This document shows positions 36,128 to 44,091 of a DNA stretch of 64,000 nucleotides, in pieces. The DNA is from CAVSWN01 sp046728115 (lineage in GTDB: Bacteria; Acidobacteriota; Vicinamibacteria; Vicinamibacterales; CAVVIG01). A program made the translations under genes and the position numbers. The stretch is from NCBI GenBank assembly GCA_046728115.1, contig JBKPDW010000049.1:1-64000 (forward strand), given 5' to 3'. Every line of letters starts with the position of its first letter. The stretch's first letter is position 1. The notes under the pieces were generated by a model. It made no database searches, was not told where the DNA came from, and was given only the letters and a program-made list of their open reading frames with translations.

Positions 36128-36186
36128 GGCCGGGAGGTCTCGTGCGGCGTCGCGGGAAATCGCGGGGAAAACCGCGACCTCCGGCC
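36128..36186. terminator. Large stem-loop after the VPS10 gene
   Basis: GGCCGGGAGGTC (36128-36139) pairs with GACCTCCGGCC (36176-36186) with one bulge, and an inner 6-bp stem lies at 36160-36177. The 36035-36330 gap shows no gene. Without a clear T run this may be a REP-like element instead of a true terminator. Confidence 0.35.
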
Positions 36187-36330
36187 TGGACTGACGATGC
36201 CCGCGCCGATTCAGCCATTCGCGGCATATCGATCGAACTGGCGACGTACGGGCATTCCAAACACCGGTCACGAGCTCGGGGCGCGATCGATCGCGTACTT
36301 GAACAACACAATCCACTCTCCCGGCCATCA

Positions 36331-36620
36331 ATGAACCATAGCGAAGTCGTATCAGCTTCCTCTGGGGCGTAGCGGACCTGATCCGCGATACGTTCAAGAG
36401 GGGCAAGTATCAAGATCTCATTCTGCCGCTCACGGTCCTGCGGCGGCTGGACTGCGTGCTGGCCGGCACGAAGGAGAAGGTACTGAAGCGGCAGGCGGTG
36501 CTTCGGAGCAAGGGACTGCAGGATCTCGATGCGCAACTTCGACGGGCGTCTGGTTACGCGTTCTACAACACGTCTCGGTACGACTTCGCGAAACTGCTCG
36601 GAGACGCTCAACCGGGCTGA
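36331..36620 (+). pseudogene. hsdM: Type I restriction M subunit (hsdM), N-terminal remnant
   Basis: ATG at 36331 begins MNHSEVVS, then a one-base loss near 36355 shifts the frame to FLWGVADLIRDTFKRGKY, QDLILPLTVLRRLDCVL and GYAFYNTSRYDFAKLLGDA. These are hallmark N-terminal segments of HsdM. The frame stops at 36618-36620 after fewer than 100 of about 500 residues, with no catalytic NPPF region, hsdS or hsdR nearby. It is therefore a decayed fragment of a type I restriction-modification system. Confidence 0.82.
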
Positions 36621-36659
36621 TCGTTCTGGTTGCGGTAGAGTGAAAGCTGGAGATGCCGC

Positions 36660-36896
36660 ATGACTCACGCTGAACAGATTCTCGCCGCTGCGGCGGATCT
36701 CGTCAGGTCCGGCAAACGGCGGTTCTCACGTCGTGACATTCGTGATGCGCTCGGGATCGGCCAGCCGGAATGGATGTCCGGCTACACGGCGATCTTTCAG
36801 GCGATGCGTGAGGATCATCCCGGGGGTGCGCCTCCCATCGGACGAGAGTTTGGCGGTGTCAGTTGCCCGCGAGTTCATCCGCACGCGATTCCCTGA
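36660..36896 (+). CDS. Small conserved-looking protein, possibly C-terminally altered
   Basis: A 78-residue ORF beginning MTHAEQILAAAADLVRSGKR, with SRRDIRDALGI resembling a helix-turn-helix and a WMSGYTAIFQAMREDHPGG segment typical of small acidobacterial hypothetical proteins. After GREFGGV the tail is Pro/His-rich and looks unrelated to the family pattern, so a frameshift or replacement of the C terminus is possible. GGAG lies 7 bases before ATG 36660. It sits beside the hsdM remnant in a decayed stretch. Function unknown. Confidence 0.55.
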   Translation: MTHAEQILAAAADLVRSGKRRFSRRDIRDALGIGQPEWMSGYTAIFQAMREDHPGGAPPIGREFGGVSCPRVHPHAIP

Positions 36897-37043
36897 CGCG
36901 ACACGGGGAACATAGCTGTGTCGCTGACGCGCGCCGCACGACGCCTCTACGGCAATGCGGCGCCTGAACACCGCAGCCGTCGCGCGCCAGCCGGTGCTGA
37001 AGACTTCAGACGCTCGCACGGTATAGCATTCGCTGCTCACTCG

Positions 37044-37063
37044 GCTGAAGCCTTCGCGCTACA
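37044..37063. repeat. Dispersed copy of the 20-bp GCTGAA...CGCGCT unit
   Basis: Matches the consensus of the 27217-27317 array at about 15 of 20 positions and lies 10 bases before the thioesterase ATG. Confidence 0.5.
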
Positions 37064-37073
37064 GTTTAATTCT

Positions 37074-37448
37074 ATGAACGTTCAAGGGTCGATCGACTTC
37101 ACCGTAACCGAACGTACTCCCGACATCGTGGTTTCGGAAATGCCGATCGGTGCAGGCATCAAGAATCCATTCGGCGTCGTCCACGCGGGCGCGATCCTGT
37201 GGCTCGCGGACGTTACGGCGACGGTTCTGGTGATGGGAGAGGGGCCGGTTGCTGAAGGCATGCAAGGCTTCCCGCTGGCAGTCAACTTGAACGCCAACTT
37301 CACGTCGAATCAGCGCGAAGGTGTGCTGACGGCGCGTGCCACGTTCGTGAAGAAAGGGCGTACGCTGAGCGTCGTTCGTACGTCCGTCTACGGGACGGAC
37401 GAACGGCTCGTCGCCGACGTCACCACCAGCCACGTCCTCTCCCGGTGA
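37074..37448 (+). CDS. PaaI-type hotdog-fold thioesterase
   Basis: A 124-residue single-domain hotdog protein. NPFGVVHAGAILWLADVTAT is the catalytic-helix region (a VHAG in place of the usual VHGG), and NLNANFTSNQREGVLTARA the central strands. It should hydrolyse an acyl-CoA, possibly an aromatic one. ATG 37074 is chosen because homology begins there; the frame is open upstream through the repeat-bearing gap 36897-37073. Together with the enoyl-CoA hydratase downstream it hints at acyl-CoA metabolism. Confidence 0.85.
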   Translation: MNVQGSIDFTVTERTPDIVVSEMPIGAGIKNPFGVVHAGAILWLADVTATVLVMGEGPVAEGMQGFPLAVNLNANFTSNQREGVLTARATFVKKGRTLSVVRTSVYGTDERLVADVTTSHVLSR

Positions 37449-37520
37449 CGTGGCGTGACGCATGCGCCCTCGTGGCGGCACGCTGGCGCGCCGCCCTTCT
37501 GTTTTACACTGTTATCGGTC

Positions 37521-38882
37521 ATGCTACCGGTTGCCGCGCCTCCAGGCCCGAAGCTCTCGCCGTTTCAACAGCTGATCTACCGGCCCGGCCGGAATCCGCT
37601 GGAATTCTTCACGAATCTCGCGCGGTCGTACGGCGACATCGTCGGCTATCGCATGGGCGGCGAGCAACTGGTCTTCGTCAACGCGCCCCAGCACATTCGC
37701 GACATCCTCGTCACGAACAATCGGTTCTTCATCAAGGGGCGAGGACTCCAGCGCTCGAAGCGGCTGCTCGGCGAAGGACTGCTGACGAGCGAGGATCCGC
37801 TGCACCTGCGTCAGCGGCGACTGATGCAGCCGGCGTTTCATCGCGATCGGATCGCGGCGTACGGTCAGACGATGGTCGCTTACGCCGATCGACTGAGGCA
37901 GCGCTGGACGGATGGCGAGACGGTCGACGTCGCGCAGGAGATGATGCGCCTGACGCTGTCCATTGCAGGAAAGACGCTGTTCGATCTCGACGTCGAAGCG
38001 CAAGCGGCCGAGGTCGGCGAGGCGCTGACCGCCGTCATAGAATCGTTCTGGCTGACGATGCTGCCGTTCGCGGACGTGCTGGAGCGCCTGCCGGTGCCGC
38101 AGCTCCGTCGAGCCAGAGCGGCACGCGCCCGCCTGGATCGGATCATCTACGGCATGATCGCCGAACGCCGGGCAAACCACAAAGATCGGGGCGATCTCCT
38201 GTCGATGCTGCTGTTCGCCCAGGAAGAGGATGAGGGAGCGCGGGCGCAGTCGAGCGACGGTGTGATGACCGATCAGCAGGTGCGCGACGAGGCGATGACG
38301 ATTTTCCTCGCGGGCCACGAGACGACAGCCAACGCGCTGACGTGGACGTGGTATCTGGTCAGCACGTCGCCGGATGTGCGGGCGCACCTGTACGACGAAG
38401 TCGATCGCGTGCTGCAGGGAAGACTGCCGACGGTCGCAGATATCGCGTCGCTGCCGTTCGTGGAGAAAGTGGTGACCGAATCGATGCGCCTGTACCCGCC
38501 TGCATGGATTATCGGCCGCCGGGCCCTGAAGGACTATCGGGTTGGCGACTACATAGTGCCGGCGCGATCCATCGTCGTCATGAGTCCGTATGTATTGCAG
38601 CGCGATGCGCGGTACTTCCGGGATCCGGAGCATTTCGATCCGGACCGCTGGACGCCTGAATTTCGCGCGTCGCTCCCGCCATTCGTGTATTTTCCGTTTG
38701 GCGGCGGTCCGCGCCGCTGCATCGGCGATTCGTTCGCGTGGATGGAGCTCTCGCTGGTGGTCGGGACGATCGCGCAGCAGTGGAAGCTCGATCTCGTGCC
38801 CGGCCATCCCGTCGCAGCCGCTCCGCTTGTGACGCTGCGCACGAAGCATGGGATGCGGATGACTCTGCACAGACGAAACTAG
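37521..38882 (+). CDS. Cytochrome P450
   Basis: A 453-residue P450. AGHETTANALTW (about 263-274) is the I-helix oxygen-activation motif, ESMRLYPP (about 320) the ExxR, HFDPDRW the PERF region and FGGGPRRCIG (Cys about 399) the haem ligand loop. It resembles CYP102/CYP4-like long-chain hydroxylases. No ferredoxin or reductase is adjacent. ATG 37521 follows TACACT, a -10-like box, by 10 bases, so the mRNA may be nearly leaderless. Confidence 0.94.
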   Translation: MLPVAAPPGPKLSPFQQLIYRPGRNPLEFFTNLARSYGDIVGYRMGGEQLVFVNAPQHIRDILVTNNRFFIKGRGLQRSKRLLGEGLLTSEDPLHLRQRRLMQPAFHRDRIAAYGQTMVAYADRLRQRWTDGETVDVAQEMMRLTLSIAGKTLFDLDVEAQAAEVGEALTAVIESFWLTMLPFADVLERLPVPQLRRARAARARLDRIIYGMIAERRANHKDRGDLLSMLLFAQEEDEGARAQSSDGVMTDQQVRDEAMTIFLAGHETTANALTWTWYLVSTSPDVRAHLYDEVDRVLQGRLPTVADIASLPFVEKVVTESMRLYPPAWIIGRRALKDYRVGDYIVPARSIVVMSPYVLQRDARYFRDPEHFDPDRWTPEFRASLPPFVYFPFGGGPRRCIGDSFAWMELSLVVGTIAQQWKLDLVPGHPVAAAPLVTLRTKHGMRMTLHRRN

Positions 38883-38973
38883 CCACCGCCGTGCCCTTTC
38901 GTCGCCCGTGTCGTACGTGTCCTGCGTAGTGGAGAGTTTGGTAGAGAGTCTGGTAGCTTGGGGGGAGTTGAGT

Positions 38974-39387
38974 GTGGCTCCACATGTCCGACGCATACTC
39001 GAAACGGTCCTTTACTGCGCCGATCTGACCCAGACCGCAGACTTCTACCGAAAGCTGCTCGACGTGCCGCCGATGCTGACAGGCGATCGGCTCGTGGCGT
39101 TCGATGCCGGGCAGACCACGCTGCTGCTGCTGTTCCAGCGCGGCAATTCGGGCGCGCTCGAGATGGCGGGCGGGCTCGTTCCGGGACACGACGGATCGGG
39201 GCCGGTCCACATTGCGTTTGCCATCGACGCCGCGCAGTTGAATGCGTGGGAATCGCATCTCTCACACCTCGGCATCGACATCGAGAGCCGCGTCCGCTGG
39301 GATGGCGGCGGCACGAGCCTCTACTTCCGCGATCCCGACGGCCGCTCCGTGGAGCTCGCCACGCCCGGCATGTGGCCCTCGTATTGA
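38974..39387 (+). CDS. VOC/glyoxalase family protein
   Basis: A 137-residue protein of the vicinal-oxygen-chelate fold with two paired beta-alpha-beta3 modules (ETVLYCADLTQTADFYRKLL, then VHIAFAIDAAQLNAWESHL and SLYFRDPDGRSVELATPG). The C-terminal Glu ligand is present. Reaction unknown. I start at GTG 38974, preceded by GGGGGAG at 38961-38967; an upstream ATG at 38908 would place the GT-rich repeat-like leader into the protein. Confidence 0.82.
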   Translation: MAPHVRRILETVLYCADLTQTADFYRKLLDVPPMLTGDRLVAFDAGQTTLLLLFQRGNSGALEMAGGLVPGHDGSGPVHIAFAIDAAQLNAWESHLSHLGIDIESRVRWDGGGTSLYFRDPDGRSVELATPGMWPSY

Positions 39388-39472
39388 GAATTGGAGATTC
39401 GGAGAGCTGGAGATTCTGTGAATTTGTAAGACGCTGAATCACCAACTCACCAACCCACCAATTCACCAATTT
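39386..39472. repeat. Two octamer tandem arrays, second abuts a start codon
   Basis: Four units of GAGATTCG-type octamers (39386-39417) and four of ACCAATTC-type (39441-39472), each with exact 8-base period. The second array ends directly at the ATG of the enoyl-CoA hydratase gene and replaces any Shine-Dalgarno sequence. Confidence 0.78.
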
Positions 39473-40237
39473 ATGATTGAGCTCTCGCATCGCGACAACA
39501 TCACCGTCCTGACGATGGCGCACGGGAAGGCCAACGCGATCGACATCGAGTTCACCGAAGCGCTGAAGCGCGCCTTCGACGACTGCAGCCGATCGAATAG
39601 GAAGGCGATGGTCATCACCGCGCGCGGCTCGATATTTTCGGCTGGCGTCGACTTGCTCCGCGCGTTGCGAGGCGGGGCGTCCTACCTCCGGACCTTTCTC
39701 CCGGCCTTGTGCCGTACGTTCGAGACGGCGTTTGCGTTTCCCAAGCCGCTCGTTGCCGCGGTGAACGGCCATGCGTTCGCGGGCGGCTGCATTCTCGCGT
39801 GCGCCGCCGATCGGCGCCTGATGGCGCAGGGCCAGGGACGGATCGGCGTGCCGGAACTGCTCGTCGGCGTCCCGTTCCCGACGGTCGCGTTCGAGATCAT
39901 GCGGTCGGCCGTTCCGCCTCCGCATCTCCAGACGTTGGTCTACTCGGGGGCAGCCGTCACGGGCGACGCAGCGTTGCAACACGGCCTCGTGGACGCGGTC
40001 GTCGACGCGGACCGGTTGCTGGACGAGGCCATCCGGGCGGCGTCGGCGATGGCTGCGCTGCCGTCAGGCGCGTTTGCAGTGGCCAAACAGCAGCTTCGCG
40101 CGCCGGCGTTCGAACGGATTCGCGAAGCCAAGGATCGAGTGGAGCCCACCATCCAGCAAATGTGGGAAGCGCCCGAAACGCTCGAAGCCATCGATCGCTA
40201 CGTGGAACGCACGCTCAGGAAGCGCGAGGCGCTCTGA
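39473..40237 (+). CDS. Enoyl-CoA hydratase/isomerase family protein
   Basis: A 254-residue crotonase-fold protein. TARGSIFSAGVDL and VNGHAFAGGCILACAADRR supply the two oxyanion-hole backbone segments; the usual first catalytic Glu position is replaced in RIGVPELLVGVPF by a nearby Glu. It could hydrate or isomerise an enoyl-CoA. The start has no ribosome site because of the octamer array upstream. Its stop is immediately followed by the GTG of the next gene. Confidence 0.88.
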   Translation: MIELSHRDNITVLTMAHGKANAIDIEFTEALKRAFDDCSRSNRKAMVITARGSIFSAGVDLLRALRGGASYLRTFLPALCRTFETAFAFPKPLVAAVNGHAFAGGCILACAADRRLMAQGQGRIGVPELLVGVPFPTVAFEIMRSAVPPPHLQTLVYSGAAVTGDAALQHGLVDAVVDADRLLDEAIRAASAMAALPSGAFAVAKQQLRAPAFERIREAKDRVEPTIQQMWEAPETLEAIDRYVERTLRKREAL

Positions 40238-41323
40238 GTGCCCCGATCGTCCCCACCGATTCGTGTTCTCCTGCTTGCGTTGGTGGTCAACGCGCTGTCT
40301 GCTTCATCGATCTATTCCCAACCCGTCGTGCCGCACAGGGAGTGGGAATCGATCTCCAATCCGGAGTCGGTTGGGTTCTCATCGAAACGGCTGGACGCGC
40401 TGCGAACGTACCTGGAGTCGCTCGATACGACCGCGATGATGGTGGTCGTAGGCGGGCGGTCGTTGTTCACGTACGGCGACCTGACGCATGTGAGCTACCT
40501 CGCATCGGGCCGCAAGAGCCTGCTGGCATTGCTCTTCGGCCGCCACGTTGAAAACGGCACGATCGATCTCGAGCAGAATCTGTCCAGCCTGAAGCTTACC
40601 GACGTCGGCGGGTTGCTGCCCTCCGAACTGAAAGCGACAATTCAACATCTGCTGACGGCGCGATCGGGCATCTATCATCCGGCCTCGAACGGCGGCGACG
40701 ATCTCCTGCACGCGCCGGCCCGTGGATCCGTGCAGCCGGGTGCCCGATACCTGTACAACAACTGGGATTTCAACGCGGCCGGCGCAATCTTCGAACGGCT
40801 CACGGGTCTCGACGTCTACGAAGCGTTGGAAAACGATCTTGCGCGGCCACTCGAGATGCAGGACTTCGATCGCGCTCGCCAGGTCAAGTCGGGCAACCTC
40901 GACGTCTCGCAGTACCCGGCGTATCCAATCTGGCTGTCCACGCGCGATATGGCGCGCGTCGGCTTGTTGGCACTGCGCGGCGGCCGCTGGGGCGATCGTC
41001 AGCTCGTGCCGTCCGCGTGGATCAGGCGGACCACGACGCTGGTGTCTCCAGTCGCCGACATGGATCCGCTGTTCGACGATTCGCCGCCGACAGCGGGTCG
41101 CTGGGGATATGGCTATTTATGGTGGGTGTGGGATCCGTTCGGACCCGCGGATCCTCTGGCCGGCGCGTTCACCGCCTGGGGCATCGGCGGCCAGTACATC
41201 ACGGTGGTGCCGAGGCTCGACATGGTGGTCGCGCACAAAACCGATACGGCCAATCGAAAAACCGTGTCCGCGCGGCAGTACGAGGTCGTCCTGCGAATGT
41301 TGGCTACCGCCGCAGGGCAGTGA
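40238..41323 (+). CDS. Exported class C beta-lactamase-fold serine hydrolase
   Basis: A 361-residue protein with a signal peptide (LLLALVVNALSASSIYS). The SxxK motif is SGRK at about 90, the YxN motif is YNN at about 170, and the C-terminal region has a WGIGGQYITVVPRLDMVV strand in place of KTG. The fold is shared by esterases, D-aminopeptidases and class C beta-lactamases, and resistance cannot be inferred. GTG 40238 directly abuts the enoyl-CoA hydratase stop, implying translational coupling. Confidence 0.85.
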   Translation: MPRSSPPIRVLLLALVVNALSASSIYSQPVVPHREWESISNPESVGFSSKRLDALRTYLESLDTTAMMVVVGGRSLFTYGDLTHVSYLASGRKSLLALLFGRHVENGTIDLEQNLSSLKLTDVGGLLPSELKATIQHLLTARSGIYHPASNGGDDLLHAPARGSVQPGARYLYNNWDFNAAGAIFERLTGLDVYEALENDLARPLEMQDFDRARQVKSGNLDVSQYPAYPIWLSTRDMARVGLLALRGGRWGDRQLVPSAWIRRTTTLVSPVADMDPLFDDSPPTAGRWGYGYLWWVWDPFGPADPLAGAFTAWGIGGQYITVVPRLDMVVAHKTDTANRKTVSARQYEVVLRMLATAAGQ

Positions 41324-41415
41324 GTGTGATTCACGCGATTGCCGCGGCGCGGCTCCAACGGTCTTCCGCGCAACCAGCCGCGTCGACGCCGGCTGCGGGG
41401 ATCGATTTGTTCTAT

Positions 41416-42174
41416 CTAGTGAGTGAGTCCGTAGATCATGTAATTCACGCCGAGCTTGTAGGCCTCGTTCGACGAGTCGAACGGAAACAGCCCCTGCCCT
41501 GACCATTCCCAGTACTCCGGCACGTCGTTGTCGTAGTTCGCCACGACCATCAGCCGCTTCGACGGATCGTTGTCCTCGTAGATGCCGTAATAACTCGGAC
41601 GAATGTGCGACATGGGATGCACGATCGCGTCGATGTCCTTGATCTCGAAAAACGCATTGAAGATCCGATGTGCGTTTTCGAGCCGCAGAAAACGACCCTC
41701 CGGCAGGACGCGTCGCATCTGCGCTTCGAAATTCGACCACTGCGCCGTGCCGTCGAAGTCCTCGAAGACAGCGAACCCGCCTTTCTGCAGGTACGCGCGG
41801 AACGACTCCGCCTCGCGATCGGCGAGATTCCAGAAGCCGGGCTCCCACATGAACGCGACCGGGTACTTGAACAGCTCGGGATCGTCGAGCGTCAGGATGC
41901 GGCTGCCGTCCAGCCGGATGTCGAGATAGGTGAGCTCACTCAGAATCTGCGACAGGTGTTGTTCAGCCCGTGGGTAGTCATGGTTCCACGCGGAGCGAAA
42001 GCCGCCGCGCGAGAAGCTGAAATCCGACTGCCAGCGAAGCCGCACGAACGTGAAGCGCCCGTCGTACGGGATGTTCGACGGGTACGAGCCGATGAACGGC
42101 GCATCACGCTGCATCACACCGGTTTCGGCGCCGGCGAGCAGCGACGTGGTCAGGATCGCCAGCCAACGACGCAT
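41416..42174 (-). CDS. DUF4159 domain exported protein
   Basis: A 252-residue exported protein with a short signal peptide. The DUF4159 pattern is clear: FVRLRWQSDF, YPRAEQHLSQILSELT, FKYPVAFMWEPGFWNL, FRAYLQKGGFAVFEDFDG and the C-terminal YKLGVNYMIYGLTH. The domain resembles a glutamine-amidotransferase-like fold and often accompanies MoxR/BatA systems, none of which is here. Function unknown. Confidence 0.87.
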   Translation of the reverse strand: MRRWLAILTTSLLAGAETGVMQRDAPFIGSYPSNIPYDGRFTFVRLRWQSDFSFSRGGFRSAWNHDYPRAEQHLSQILSELTYLDIRLDGSRILTLDDPELFKYPVAFMWEPGFWNLADREAESFRAYLQKGGFAVFEDFDGTAQWSNFEAQMRRVLPEGRFLRLENAHRIFNAFFEIKDIDAIVHPMSHIRPSYYGIYEDNDPSKRLMVVANYDNDVPEYWEWSGQGLFPFDSSNEAYKLGVNYMIYGLTH

Positions 42175-42318
42175 TCGCTGATTATGCTAGATTCTCGACC
42201 CTGGTGAACCTCGACGTTCACAGCCGGCGGCCGGTGCGTCGGGGGCAGCCTTCGTCTTCATCGTTTCTCTTGTGCGCGCTCGCCGTGCGCTGGCGCGCGA
42301 CGGCATCGGAGTACTGAC

Positions 42319-43254
42319 GTGCCCATCGTGAGCCTTCATCACGTTACCGCCACGGTCGACGATGCGCAGCCCGATCTCGATTTCTGTCTCGACGCTCTGG
42401 GTCTGAGGCTGGTCAAGAAGACCGTCAATTTCGACAACCACTTCGTCTATCACTTCTACTACGGCGACGAGCGTGGCACGCCTGGCACGATCTGGACGAC
42501 GTTCCCCTACGCCGGTCGCGGCGTGCCGGTGGGGAAGAAGGGCGCCGGCCAGGTGACTGTGACGTCGTTTTCCGTCCCGACCGGATCGCTCGGTGCATGG
42601 CGCGCGCTGCTTGCCGGCCGCGGAATCGCCGTCAACGACATCCAGTCTCGATTCGACGAGCCCGCGATTGCCTTCTCGGATTCGTCAGGCCTGGCGCTCG
42701 AGCTGATCGCGACCGAGCGGGACGACCGCACTGCCTGGGTTGCACGAGGGTTCGACGACGATTACGCCATTCGCGGGCTGCACAGCGTGACGATCCTGGT
42801 GCGCGATCCCGCGAAAACCGTGGACCTCATGACCACACTCCTCGGGTACAGGATCGTCGGTGAAGCTCACGGGCGGATTCGATTGGCCGTGAACGGCGAT
42901 GAGCCAGGACATCTGGTCGACGTGATGCACGACGCCGGCGCCGCGCCTGCCGTCAACGGCCTGGGCACGGTTCACCACGTAGCAATGGCCATCACCAGCG
43001 AGCCCGAGCAGCTGGAGCTTCGCGAGAAACTCATTCAGTACGGTTGCAAGGTCACGGAGGTGCGCGACCGTTGCTACTTCAAGTCAATCTACTTCCGCGA
43101 GCCGGGCAACGTGCTCTTCGAGGTTGCGACGATGGCGCCGGGATTCACGGTCGACGAGGACCTGTCGCAGCTCGGGCGTGATTTGAAGCTGCCGCCCTGG
43201 GAGGAACCGCATCGCAGGGAAATCGAAGGCGCACTGGAGAGGGTGAAATATTAG
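42319..43254 (+). CDS. Ring-cleaving dioxygenase-like VOC protein (MhqO type)
   Basis: A 311-residue tandem-VOC protein. The first module opens with SLHHVTATV (metal His) and the second with GLHSVTILV and VHHVAMAI; YFREPGNVLFEVAT carries the late Glu. MhqO/LinE-like enzymes cleave hydroquinone-type rings with Fe(II); the substrate here is unknown. GTG 42319 is the start; no better upstream codon exists. Confidence 0.87.
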   Translation: MPIVSLHHVTATVDDAQPDLDFCLDALGLRLVKKTVNFDNHFVYHFYYGDERGTPGTIWTTFPYAGRGVPVGKKGAGQVTVTSFSVPTGSLGAWRALLAGRGIAVNDIQSRFDEPAIAFSDSSGLALELIATERDDRTAWVARGFDDDYAIRGLHSVTILVRDPAKTVDLMTTLLGYRIVGEAHGRIRLAVNGDEPGHLVDVMHDAGAAPAVNGLGTVHHVAMAITSEPEQLELREKLIQYGCKVTEVRDRCYFKSIYFREPGNVLFEVATMAPGFTVDEDLSQLGRDLKLPPWEEPHRREIEGALERVKY

Positions 43255-43351
43255 CGCTCTGGACCGACGAAGCGTCGAACACGTCAAGCGCTGCGGAGCT
43301 GTGAATCGGCTGGTCAGGTTTTTGCTCCGATGGCAGCGGAGGATCCGAGAA

Positions 43352-44038
43352 ATGAAAAGTCTCTTCAGTATGCTGACCGCGGCAGGCCTAATGCTGGGCT
43401 TCACGGCTCAGGCAGCAGAGAAGCCGCCCGATCGCGTCCGCGAGGCTGTCCAGGTGCTGCGCGAGATTCACGCCGTGCCGGACAAAGACATACCCCAGGA
43501 ACTCTGGGAAAAGGCTGATTGCGCCATCGTCGTCCCCAATGTCAAGAAGGGGGCCTTCATCGTCGGCGGCGAATACGGCAAAGGCCTGATGAGCTGCCGC
43601 CAGAATGGCGCATGGGGCGCGCCGCTCTTCATGCAGCTCGAAAAGGGAAGCTGGGGCGCTCAGATCGGTGCGCAGAGTATCGATCTGGTCATGCTGGTCA
43701 TGAACCGCGAAGGGATACCGAAGCTCCTGGGTAACAAGGTATCGCTGGGCGCAGAGGCCTCAGTGGCTGCGGGACCGGTTGGTCGTGATGCGCGTGCGGC
43801 CACCGACGCACAGATGAAAGCCGAGATCCTTTCCTACTCGCGAACGCAGGGTGTCTTCGCCGGGATCGACTTGTCGGGTGGCGTGTTGAAACCTGACACA
43901 GATCTCAACACGCGTTACTACGCTTCGAAGACGCCGAAGGACGTCGTGCTCGGCGGTTCCGTCCCGATTCCGAATGACCTTCGTCCGTTCACCAACGCGC
44001 TGAAGCGCGATGGCGTCGCGACGAGCGGCAAGAAGTAA
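43352..44038 (+). CDS. SYLF-domain (Ysc84-like) lipid-binding protein
   Basis: A 228-residue exported protein. Signal peptide MKSLFSMLTAAGLMLGF, then the SYLF/DUF500 domain (CAIVVPNVKKGAFIVGGEYG, SWGAQIGAQSIDLVMLVMN, ILSYSRTQGVFAGIDLSGG). These domains bind phosphoinositides in eukaryotes; the bacterial periplasmic versions have no proven ligand. ATG 43352 has GGAGG about 9 bases upstream. Confidence 0.88.
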   Translation: MKSLFSMLTAAGLMLGFTAQAAEKPPDRVREAVQVLREIHAVPDKDIPQELWEKADCAIVVPNVKKGAFIVGGEYGKGLMSCRQNGAWGAPLFMQLEKGSWGAQIGAQSIDLVMLVMNREGIPKLLGNKVSLGAEASVAAGPVGRDARAATDAQMKAEILSYSRTQGVFAGIDLSGGVLKPDTDLNTRYYASKTPKDVVLGGSVPIPNDLRPFTNALKRDGVATSGKK

Positions 44039-44044
44039 CCGACA

Positions 44045-44072
44045 GGGGTTAGGGTGGGCAAGCCCTAACCCC
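44045..44072. terminator. Bidirectional terminator hairpin
   Basis: GGGGTTAGGG (44045-44054) pairs perfectly with CCCTAACCCC (44063-44072), loop 8 bases. It lies exactly between the convergent SYLF and PQQ-dehydrogenase genes. Confidence 0.65.
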
Positions 44073-44091
44073 TAAGCCCTGCCTCTCGCGA

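Noticed and set aside
40238..41323. Antibiotic-resistance beta-lactamase
   Set aside because: The fold is shared by many esterases and peptidases, the KTG motif is not canonical, and nothing in the context points to resistance.
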